DNA from: PUPG01 sp031323845
GTDB taxonomy: Bacteria > Bacteroidota > Bacteroidia > Bacteroidales > UBA7960
Direction of reading: 5' to 3'
Assembly (NCBI GenBank): GCA_031323845.1
Contig: JAVIYP010000069.1
Coordinates: forward strand, 1-13,213
Length of the DNA stretch: 13,213 nt
In this document: positions 1 through 6,344 of the stretch, in pieces
How the letters are laid out: each line of letters opens with the position of its first letter
How positions within the stretch are numbered: position 1 is the stretch's first letter
The notes under the pieces: model-generated
What the model saw: the letters and a program-made list of their open reading frames with translations, nothing else
Told to the model about the DNA's origin: nothing
The model's database searches: none
Program-made: the position numbers and the translations under genes

Positions 1-807
1 ACCCTGGCAGCTGCCGCCACGAGCGCGGCAGGCATGCTGGAAGTGATCCGTGACCAGTCGGAGCTTAAACCCTACAACGCCGGTCGGGCGGCAGCTGCCG
101 GGCTGATGGCCGCAAGCGTGGCAAGGGCAGGCTTTAAAGGTCCTGATGATGTGCTGAATGGTGCACACGGCTTTCTCAAGCTATTCTCTGAAAGCCCTGA
201 TTTAGAAAAACTGAAGCGTCCGTCGGCACCGGCCATCCACAGCATCTACGTTAAGCCCTGGGCGGCCTGCAGGCACAGCCACGCGCCGGTCGAAGCCATC
301 CTTAACCTCAGAAAAAAGATACAGGTCCGTCCTGAAGAGGTGGAATCCATCACCGTGTTTACCTACGGGCATGCTGTCCACCTGCACGATCATACGGAGG
401 CTGCAAGTACGGGCTCGGCCAAAATGAGCACCCCTTACAGCGTGGCGGTGGCCTTGCTGACCGGCCGTGCCGGCCTGGAACAGTTCAGTCCGGAGATGAT
501 CGCCCGCAGGGACGTGCAGGACATGACCCGGAAAGTCGCAGTACTTGAAGACCCCGAAATGACCCGGAGAGTACCTGCGCAGCGGGCTGCCCGGGTAAGG
601 ATGATTATGAAAAGCGGCAAACAGCATGAGGCAGTGGTTGAGCTGCCTAAAGGCGAACCGGAACACCCTCTCAGTGAGGAGGAGCTCGCGCAAAAGTTTA
701 CGGAGCTCGCCACCTTCGCCGGGAAAAGCAAAGAAGAGTGCCGGGGCATCATCGAGGTGGTCCACAAGATCGAAGACCGCGCAGCCGGTCTGTACCCATT
801 TCTTTAA
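1..807 (+). CDS. MmgE/PrpD family protein, C-terminal part (5' end cut by window edge)
   Basis: The frame is open from base 1 to a TAA at 805-807 and gives 268 residues, roughly the C-terminal 60% of a family that is usually about 450 residues long. Family-typical stretches are an Ala-rich segment ending in GMLE (residues 10-14), the GRAAAAGLMAA-like helix, KPWAACRHSHAPVEA (about 85-99, matching the family's K-x-Y-x-x-C-x-x-x-H region), MSTPYSVAVALLTGR, and GEPEHPLSEEELAQKF near the end. Known members include 2-methylcitrate dehydratase, cis-aconitate decarboxylase and iminodisuccinate epimerase, which all work on small di- or tricarboxylic acids, so the exact reaction cannot be read from the sequence. 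The protein should be cytosolic, as no signal or membrane segment is visible. It starts a run of co-directional enzyme genes that leads into glycosyltransferases, so a role in making a carboxylate building block is inferred. The first ATG in view (34) is internal to the domain and is not the true start. Confidence 0.9.
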   Translation, partial: TLAAAATSAAGMLEVIRDQSELKPYNAGRAAAAGLMAASVARAGFKGPDDVLNGAHGFLKLFSESPDLEKLKRPSAPAIHSIYVKPWAACRHSHAPVEAILNLRKKIQVRPEEVESITVFTYGHAVHLHDHTEAASTGSAKMSTPYSVAVALLTGRAGLEQFSPEMIARRDVQDMTRKVAVLEDPEMTRRVPAQRAARVRMIMKSGKQHEAVVELPKGEPEHPLSEEELAQKFTELATFAGKSKEECRGIIEVVHKIEDRAAGLYPFL

Positions 808-894
808 GTATGTTGAATTGTTTTTTTAGAACACGGGGTCTTGATCCGCGTTGATTTCCCTGTAATCGCTCATTACAAAAAGACACGAACCATT

Positions 895-1788
895 ATGAAA
901 AACAGCAGATTATTTTTAGAGAAGATGGGGCTTCCCGCCGGGGATGCCTATGCCCTGCCCGATTCCGCCAAACGGTTTGCCGACGGTGGCCAGTACCGGT
1001 TCGAAGTACCGGGCATACAGGGGCCTGCCGCCATGGAAGCCCTGCTGAAGCAGCTCGCCACCTACGAACTTACCATCCATCGTGTCACCCAGACCAAGGG
1101 TATTATGCTCCTCGCCGACAGCGACATAAAAGACATGATGTCGCTGGCCCGCGAACACCACACAGAGCTGGTCCTTGCCGTCGGACCACGCGCCACCTAC
1201 GACACCAGTGCTTCGGTGAACACCCCCGAAGGGCAGCGCATGGGATACAGGCTCAGGGGGCAGGAACAGATCGTACGGGCCATGGAGGACGTGCAGCGCG
1301 CGGTAGAGCTCGGGTGCCGGTCATTCCTGGTGTATGATGAAGGTCACCTGTGGATTTTGGGAGAGATGCGCAAGCAAGGGGCAATCCCCGCTGACTGCAG
1401 GTTCAAGGTGTCGGCCCATTGCGGACACGGAAATCCCTGCTCGGCAAAGCTCCTGGAAAACCTCGGCGCCGACTCCGTCAACCCTGTCCGGGACATTCAG
1501 CTGCAGATGCTGGCTTCAATGCGCCAGGCCATAGACATTCCCCTTGACGTACATACTGAAAACCCGGCTTCGACAGGCGGCTTCATCCGCCACTACGAAG
1601 TGCCGGAAATGATCCGTGTGGCAGCCCCCATATACCTGAAAACAGGAGGCTCGGTCGCCAAAACCCATGGCTGGAACACAACCGATGCAGAAGCACGGCA
1701 ACGGGCCAAACAGGTAAGCCTGGTGCAACGAATGATAGACACCTATTATCCTGAGGCTGTCCGCTCCCCAAACATTGCAACTATCTGA
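895..1788 (+). CDS. U32-peptidase-like predicted TIM-barrel protein
   Basis: The 297-residue product resembles proteins usually labelled U32 family peptidase. The alternation of strands and helices fits a TIM barrel: KGIMLLADSD (68-77), ELVLAVGPRA (91-100), a G-x-R-SFLVYDEG strand (140-150), FKVSAHCG (170-177), GADSVNPVRD (191-200), PLDVHTE (216-222) and IYLKTGG (246-252). The classical U32 signature with its Glu-Phe and Ser-Gly-x-Cys pattern is not present, so peptidase activity should not be assumed. Residues 175-182 (HCGHGNPC) form a compact His/Cys cluster that could bind a metal. I chose the ATG at 895 over an in-frame TTG at 841 because the family-like N-terminus begins at MKNSRLFLEKMG and the 18 extra residues look unrelated to it. 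The next gene starts 18 bases after the stop. The function is unknown. Its place between a PrpD-family enzyme and a dehydrogenase suggests a metabolic rather than proteolytic role. Confidence 0.8.
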   Translation: MKNSRLFLEKMGLPAGDAYALPDSAKRFADGGQYRFEVPGIQGPAAMEALLKQLATYELTIHRVTQTKGIMLLADSDIKDMMSLAREHHTELVLAVGPRATYDTSASVNTPEGQRMGYRLRGQEQIVRAMEDVQRAVELGCRSFLVYDEGHLWILGEMRKQGAIPADCRFKVSAHCGHGNPCSAKLLENLGADSVNPVRDIQLQMLASMRQAIDIPLDVHTENPASTGGFIRHYEVPEMIRVAAPIYLKTGGSVAKTHGWNTTDAEARQRAKQVSLVQRMIDTYYPEAVRSPNIATI

Positions 1789-1806
1789 ACATAATCCCAT
1801 AAAATA

Positions 1807-2862
1807 ATGCCGGAAGTAACCCTTTCCTCCATTAAAAGACTATCGCTGGCGGTGCTCTCAAAAAGCGGAGTGCCCGGCGGGCAGGCAACCATCATTGCTG
1901 ACTCTATTGTATGGGCTCACAGCCGCGGAAAAGGCACCCACGGCATTACACGGCTTCCCATTTATGTAAGAAAAATAAACGACAGGCTCATGTCGCCGGA
2001 GACCACGCTTACCGTGCAGAAAGACCATCCTGCCGTCACCGTGCTGGATGCCGGTCATGGCTTTGGACAGGTGGCGGGTTACATTGGCATGGAGCGGTGC
2101 GTGGAAAAAGCCGCACGCTGCGGCATTGGTGTGGCCGGTGTAAGAAAAAGCAACAATTTTGGAGCTGCCGGCTTTATCGCAGAGCTGGCTACAAAACACA
2201 AGATGATCGGCCTGATACTGTCGAATTCTGCGCCTGCCATAGCTCCCTGGGGTGGCACCAAACCCCTGCTGGGAACCAACCCGCTGGGATTTGCCTTTCC
2301 ATCCGGAGAGAACAAGCCTGCCGTTATCTTCGACATGGCCACATCCTTTGCCGCCCGTGGAAAAATAAGACTGGCGGCAAAACACAACCAGAAAATTCCA
2401 TTCGGGTGGGCCCTGGACAACCAGGGAAGGCCCACCGACGACCCTTTCGAAGCCCTAAAGGGCTCGATGATACCCATTGGAGAACACAAAGGTTACGGGC
2501 TGTCGCTTGCCATCGACATCCTCGCCGGCCTGCTCACCGGGGCGGCTTTCGGAGGCGATGCCAAACCCCTCAACCACCCGGACGCCCATTCAGACTACGG
2601 CCACCTGCTGGCAGCCATAAACATCAGCTTTTTTATGGATATGGACGAATATACAAGCCGGATGCAGCAGCTCGAACAAAACGTCAAAATGGCCGGAAAG
2701 GAAGGAAGCGTATTCCTCCCGGGCGAGCAGTCCTGGCATCATGCCATGAAAAACAAAAACACCGTTCAGCTCGCTGAAAAACCGCTCGAGGAACTGCATG
2801 CGCTGGCCGCAGGTATGAACATCAACGAACGGCTGGAGGTGGCCGGACAGGAACAATCATAA
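1807..2862 (+). CDS. Malate/L-lactate dehydrogenase family (Ldh_2) NAD(P)-dependent oxidoreductase
   Basis: The 351-residue protein belongs to the family that includes AllD (ureidoglycolate dehydrogenase), ComC (sulfolactate dehydrogenase), YiaK and DpkA (cyclic imine reductase). These enzymes interconvert 2-hydroxy acids or cyclic amino acids with their 2-oxo or imine forms. Family blocks in order are a GTHG block (43-46, with H45 and R49), DAGHGFGQVAG (81-91), a SNNFGAAG block (115-122), SNSAPAIAPWGG then LGTNPLGFAFP (139-165), FDMATSFAARGK (175-186), a GWALDNQGRPT block (200-210) and GEHKGYGLSLAIDILAGLLTG (the segment 225-245). The length is normal. One oddity is that the His usual in the SNHFG motif is Asn117, encoded by AAT at 2155-2157. 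The gene stops one base before the next start codon, so tight operon coupling is likely. The reduced or oxidised substrate is not predictable, and a 2-oxo acid made by the neighbouring enzymes is the natural guess. Confidence 0.92.
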   Translation: MPEVTLSSIKRLSLAVLSKSGVPGGQATIIADSIVWAHSRGKGTHGITRLPIYVRKINDRLMSPETTLTVQKDHPAVTVLDAGHGFGQVAGYIGMERCVEKAARCGIGVAGVRKSNNFGAAGFIAELATKHKMIGLILSNSAPAIAPWGGTKPLLGTNPLGFAFPSGENKPAVIFDMATSFAARGKIRLAAKHNQKIPFGWALDNQGRPTDDPFEALKGSMIPIGEHKGYGLSLAIDILAGLLTGAAFGGDAKPLNHPDAHSDYGHLLAAINISFFMDMDEYTSRMQQLEQNVKMAGKEGSVFLPGEQSWHHAMKNKNTVQLAEKPLEELHALAAGMNINERLEVAGQEQS

Positions 2863-2863
2863 G

Positions 2864-4132
2864 ATGAACGACAAGCAGCGCGAAATTAAAAAAACGGTGG
2901 CGGTGGTGCTTGGCGGCACAAACCCACACAAGGCGCTGATCGAAAACCTGAACAAAAGGGGATACCACACCGTTTTGATAGATTATCTCGCCAGCCCGCC
3001 CGCCGGGGAGGCCGCCGGTGAACACATCAGGAAAAGCGCCCTGGACAGCAAAGAGGTGCTGGAGGTGTGCAGGGCCTGCGGCGCCGGCCTGGTGATCTCT
3101 GCAGGACTTGACAAAACCATTCCCGTAGTTGCTGAAGTGGCATCCGTACTGAAACTGCCCTCCATCTACACTCCCGAAAATGCCCGCTGGTTTACCGACA
3201 AAGACATCATGAAGCAGATCATGCAGCGTCATGACATCCTTACGCCAAAATACCGCATGTTCGGACGGGATGAGGAGGCCTGCATCAGCGAATTCTCCCT
3301 GCCGGTAACCATAAAGCCGGCCGACGGAACAGGCTCCCTGGGGATCACCGTAGTCCGCGAAGGTGTAGAAACCGAGCCTGCTGTGGTTCGTGCCAGGGAA
3401 GCCAGCACCACCGGAAAGGTCCTCGTTGAAGAATTCACAAACGGCCGGGAGTTCAGCATCGACTGCTTCGTTACCGGGGGGAAAGCGGAAGTGCTGCTGG
3501 TCAGGGAACGATTTACCCGGGAGGTGAGAAATAACGGAAGCATACAGTGCTATGCCACGATCACCCCGGCACATCTTACCGAAGAAGAAAACCGGCTTAT
3601 CCAGCGTACCGCCGGGGCGTTAACAGAGGCCTTCAGGCTGAAAAACGCTCCGCTGCTGATACAGGGCTTCATCACCCGCGACGGACGCTTTTCCGTGCTG
3701 GAGATCGCCGTAAGGCTGGGAGGCGGGCCCAGCAGCTTCAGAACAGTGACCCTGAAAACCGGCTTTGACCTTATTGACGCAACGGTGGACTGTTTTCTTG
3801 GGAAAGAAATCAGCCAACGGGCACACCACGCCGATTCAGACGTTTATGCCTCCGTGAATGTCTATGCAACATCAGGAGAGCTCAAAGAGCTATGCGGCTT
3901 CCATGATTTGCAGCAAACAGGGTACATCCACGAACTGTATCAGTATAAGTTTCCGGGATATGTGTTTGACGACAGCATCTCGGCGCGGAACAGGGTCTGC
4001 GCCTTCATCGTGAAGGCAAATACCCGCGAACAGCTCTTTCAAAAAATTAAGCACATCTACCAAAACATTGATGTGAAAAACACCAAAAACACCTCTATAT
4101 TAAACCGTTCAGTCGGTTTTAATACGTTATAA
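2864..4132 (+). CDS. ATP-grasp domain ligase (carbamoyl-phosphate-synthase/biotin-carboxylase-like)
   Basis: The 422-residue protein has an N-terminal Rossmann-like pre-ATP-grasp domain (TVAVVLGGTNPHKALIENL, 11-29). An ATP-grasp fold follows: DKDIMKQIMQ (112-121) starts the lid, VTIKPADGTGSLGITVV (148-164) is the nucleotide-binding Lys strand and glycine loop, KVLVEEFTNGREFSID (185-200) is the adenine-side strand, and SVLEIAVRLGGG (277-288) is the metal-site strand. Members activate a carboxylate as acyl phosphate and join it to an amine or thiol. The usual Glu-x-Asn-x-Arg metal motif reads E280-I-A-V-R284 here, so the Asn is Ala, as in some amino-acid ligase-type members. The C-terminal part (about 325-410) resembles the extra domain of such ligases. 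The gene starts one base after the dehydrogenase stop and is followed after 13 bases by wbqC-like. It probably joins an acid made by the cassette to an amino sugar or amino acid (inference). Confidence 0.88.
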   Translation: MNDKQREIKKTVAVVLGGTNPHKALIENLNKRGYHTVLIDYLASPPAGEAAGEHIRKSALDSKEVLEVCRACGAGLVISAGLDKTIPVVAEVASVLKLPSIYTPENARWFTDKDIMKQIMQRHDILTPKYRMFGRDEEACISEFSLPVTIKPADGTGSLGITVVREGVETEPAVVRAREASTTGKVLVEEFTNGREFSIDCFVTGGKAEVLLVRERFTREVRNNGSIQCYATITPAHLTEEENRLIQRTAGALTEAFRLKNAPLLIQGFITRDGRFSVLEIAVRLGGGPSSFRTVTLKTGFDLIDATVDCFLGKEISQRAHHADSDVYASVNVYATSGELKELCGFHDLQQTGYIHELYQYKFPGYVFDDSISARNRVCAFIVKANTREQLFQKIKHIYQNIDVKNTKNTSILNRSVGFNTL

Positions 4133-4145
4133 AACAGTTTTTCTG

Positions 4146-4862
4146 ATGCCTTCTGCCCTATCTGTAGGAAAAAAAGTGGCCGTTATGCAGCCTTACTTTT
4201 TTCCCTACACAGGTTACTTTCAACTGATTAATGCTGCCGACATTTTTGTCTTCTATGATGATGTCCATTACATAAACCGTGGCTGGATCAACCGCAACAA
4301 GATCCTGATCAACGACCAGGCAAGGTATATTACCGTTCAGCTGAAGAGTGCCAGCCAGAACAAACGCATTAATCAAATAGAAATACTGGACAATCGTGAC
4401 AAATTATTAAAAAGCATTGCTCTTGCTTACAAGCAGGCGCCCTATTACCAGGAGGTTATGCCGTTGCTGGAGGCCTGCCTGGGGGCTGACGTAAAACACA
4501 TTGCCGGGCTGGCGGCGCTTTCGGTCAGGGCGGTATGCGACTACCTGGGCATTAAACGAGAATTCCTGTTTTCCGGTGTTCAGTTTCAAAACACCGTTGA
4601 GGAGCGCGGCGCGGACCGGCTCATCAGTATTGCGCGGCAATGCGGGGCGCCCAACTACATCAACGCCATCGGTGGCAAAGAACTGTACAGCAAGGAATAT
4701 TTTCGCAACAAAGGAATAAGCCTTTGTTTTGTTCAGCCCGAACTGACAGGCTACCGCCAATTTAATGACACCTTTGTCCCCGGGCTTTCAATAATTGATG
4801 TGTTGATGTTCAACTCCGCTGAAGAAACGAGATCCATGTTAAATAATTATACACTTATATAG
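4146..4862 (+). CDS. WbqC-like family protein
   Basis: The 238-residue product matches the WbqC family along its whole length. Key blocks are VAVMQPYFFPYTGYFQLI (11-28), FVFYDDVHYINRGWINRNKIL (the segment 34-54), YITVQL (61-66), RLISIA followed by YINAIGGKELYSKEYF (171-186), and VPGLSIIDVLM near the end (211-221). WbqC-like genes occur in O-antigen and other surface-sugar loci and are thought to take part in decorating sugars, although a firm biochemical role is not something I can state. It lies directly after an ATP-grasp ligase gene and six bases before a lyase gene, which ties the upstream enzymes to glycan work. The start at 4146 is the first in frame. Homologs usually begin right at the VAVMQPYF block, so a start at 4185 (the Met in that block) is too short and 4146 is preferred. 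By eye this gene is somewhat more AT-rich than its neighbours. Confidence 0.93.
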   Translation: MPSALSVGKKVAVMQPYFFPYTGYFQLINAADIFVFYDDVHYINRGWINRNKILINDQARYITVQLKSASQNKRINQIEILDNRDKLLKSIALAYKQAPYYQEVMPLLEACLGADVKHIAGLAALSVRAVCDYLGIKREFLFSGVQFQNTVEERGADRLISIARQCGAPNYINAIGGKELYSKEYFRNKGISLCFVQPELTGYRQFNDTFVPGLSIIDVLMFNSAEETRSMLNNYTLI

Positions 4863-4868
4863 GTTGCT

Positions 4869-6230
4869 ATGGCAAGTTCAATGATGGATTCGGATTATTT
4901 TAAGGATATGTTTGGCCGGGAGGCTATGCGTGCTGTTTTTTCTGATGACGCCCGTTTAGAGGCCTGGCTTGAAACGGAGGTGGCCCTGGCCGTCGCACAG
5001 GAGCGCCTTGGGGTGATCCCTGCAGGTGTTGCTGAGCAGATAAAGGCTGCGGCACGGCTGGAAAATTTTGACCTGCCGGCCATGAAGGCCGATTTTGACA
5101 GGGTCGGTTTTCCGATACTTCCTTTCGTAAAGCAGCTTGCGGCCGCTTGCGATCCGGAAGTGGCGCGCTGGGTGCACTACGGTGTTACCACCCAGGACAT
5201 TCTGGACACCGGCATGGTGTTACAGGCACGCACCGGCCTCGCGCTGGTAGAAAAGGATGTGAAGGGTATACTTGCAGCGCTGGCAAAGCTGGCCGATGAT
5301 CACCGCGCCACGGTGATGGCCGGCAGGACCTTCCAGCAGCTGGCGGCGCCGGTCACCTTTGGCTATAAGGCGGCGGTATGGCTTGATGAGTTTTTGCGTC
5401 ATTACGAAAGGCTTCAGGAGGCTGAGGAGCGCTTGCTGACGGGGCAGTGCGCGGGCGGTGTCGGCACCTTTGCCACCCTGGGAGACAAGGCCCTTGACGT
5501 GCAGCGCCTGATGATGGACCTGCTGAAGCTGAAGACGCCCGATATCACCTGGCATACGGCCCGTGACAGCTGGTCGGAGCTGCTTTCCCTCTTCGCCATG
5601 ATGTCGGCAACCCTGGCTAAGATCGCCGGGGAGGTGGTCATCCTGATGCGGTCAGAGGTCGGAGAGCTCAGCGAGCCCTTTGAGGCAGGGCGCGGCGCCA
5701 GCACCACGCTTCCGCAGAAGCGCAACCCCGTAGCCTGTGAGCCCGTCATCGCCATAGCACACCGAATCAGGGAGCTGTCTGCATCACAAATGACCGCCAT
5801 GATACAGGAGCACGAACGGGGCGGGTTGGGCCAGATGCATCTCGAGTGGATGCTTTTCCCGGATGCCTTTGTTCTGCTGTCCGGGTCGCTGAAACATTCG
5901 CTCTTCATCCTGGAAAACCTTTGTGTGGATGCCGGCAGGATGAGACAAAACCTCGACCTTGACGGCGGCCTTATCATGTCGGAAGCCGTGATGATGGGGT
6001 TGGCTCCAAAGGTTGGTAAGGGAAAGGCGCACCACCTGGTGTATGCAGCTGCCGGTCGCGCCATCGAGCAAAAGATCACCCTGCGCGAAGCACTGCTGGA
6101 CGACCCCGCAATATGCGAACACCTGACCGCCAAAGAGATCGAAGCACTTCTCGATCCGGCCAATTATACCGGCTCGGCAGCTCTTATGACAGACCAGGTC
6201 CTTGAAAAATACAAGAAAGGTCAGCAATAA
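4869..6230 (+). CDS. Lyase of the fumarase/adenylosuccinate lyase superfamily (3-carboxy-cis,cis-muconate cycloisomerase type)
   Basis: The 453-residue protein has the three superfamily signature regions. C1 is HYGVTTQDILDTGMVLQ (103-119). C2 is GRTFQQLAAPVTFGYKAA (152-169). C3 is the flexible catalytic loop GRGASTTLPQKRNPVACE (274-291), matching the GSSxMPxKRNP signature. C1 and the PVTFGYKAA part are closest to 3-carboxy-cis,cis-muconate lactonizing enzyme (PcaB/CMLE), and the C-terminal third (about 365-445) looks like the adenylosuccinate lyase C-terminal domain. The superfamily works by syn/anti elimination or addition, normally with release of fumarate or an intramolecular lactonisation. 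It should form a cytosolic homotetramer with composite active sites. No other aromatic-degradation genes are present, so a true protocatechuate role is unlikely. A C-N lyase acting on a succinyl or aspartyl adduct fits the neighbouring ATP-grasp ligase (inference). A 114-base spacer with an inverted repeat follows. Confidence 0.92.
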   Translation: MASSMMDSDYFKDMFGREAMRAVFSDDARLEAWLETEVALAVAQERLGVIPAGVAEQIKAAARLENFDLPAMKADFDRVGFPILPFVKQLAAACDPEVARWVHYGVTTQDILDTGMVLQARTGLALVEKDVKGILAALAKLADDHRATVMAGRTFQQLAAPVTFGYKAAVWLDEFLRHYERLQEAEERLLTGQCAGGVGTFATLGDKALDVQRLMMDLLKLKTPDITWHTARDSWSELLSLFAMMSATLAKIAGEVVILMRSEVGELSEPFEAGRGASTTLPQKRNPVACEPVIAIAHRIRELSASQMTAMIQEHERGGLGQMHLEWMLFPDAFVLLSGSLKHSLFILENLCVDAGRMRQNLDLDGGLIMSEAVMMGLAPKVGKGKAHHLVYAAAGRAIEQKITLREALLDDPAICEHLTAKEIEALLDPANYTGSAALMTDQVLEKYKKGQQ

Positions 6231-6254
6231 CGGCCTCTTGCAAAAAAGCAACAG

Positions 6255-6286
6255 CCGGCAGGCGTGCGCAACGACGCTCCTGCCGG
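6255..6286 (+). other. Inverted repeat / hairpin between lyase and cyclase genes
   Basis: CCGGCAGG at 6255-6262 is matched exactly by its reverse complement CCTGCCGG at 6279-6286. An inner CGT/ACG pairing (6263-6265 with 6274-6276) would extend the stem past a two-base bulge and leave an 8-base loop. No T-run follows, so this is not a standard intrinsic terminator. It may be an mRNA-stability or processing hairpin in a polycistronic transcript, and a Rho-independent stop is unlikely. This is the widest gap within positions 1-11711 (6231-6344). Confidence 0.5.
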
Positions 6287-6344
6287 GTGCAGCCGCAATA
6301 AGATACGACAAACACTGAATAAGCTTTAACAACACACGACGATT

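Noticed and set aside
841..894. TTG start at 841 adding 18 residues to the U32-like protein
   Set aside because: The added residues do not look like the family, and the ATG at 895 begins right at the family-like N-terminus.
1911..2777. Plus-strand frame of 288 codons inside the Ldh_2 gene in another frame
   Set aside because: The product is Arg/His/Gln-rich with no domain, typical of a frame-shifted reading of a real gene.
2822..3574. Minus-strand frame of 250 codons opposite the ATP-grasp gene
   Set aside because: It has no motifs and overlaps a clear ATP-grasp coding region.
4102..4119. Small hairpin AAACCG/CGGTTT followed by TTTTA as a terminator
   Set aside because: The stem has only six pairs, lies inside the 3' end of the ATP-grasp coding region, and is followed at once by co-directional genes.
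4869..6230. Assignment as purB (adenylosuccinate lyase) or pcaB
   Set aside because: Motifs are mixed and the context fits neither purine synthesis nor protocatechuate degradation, so no symbol was given.
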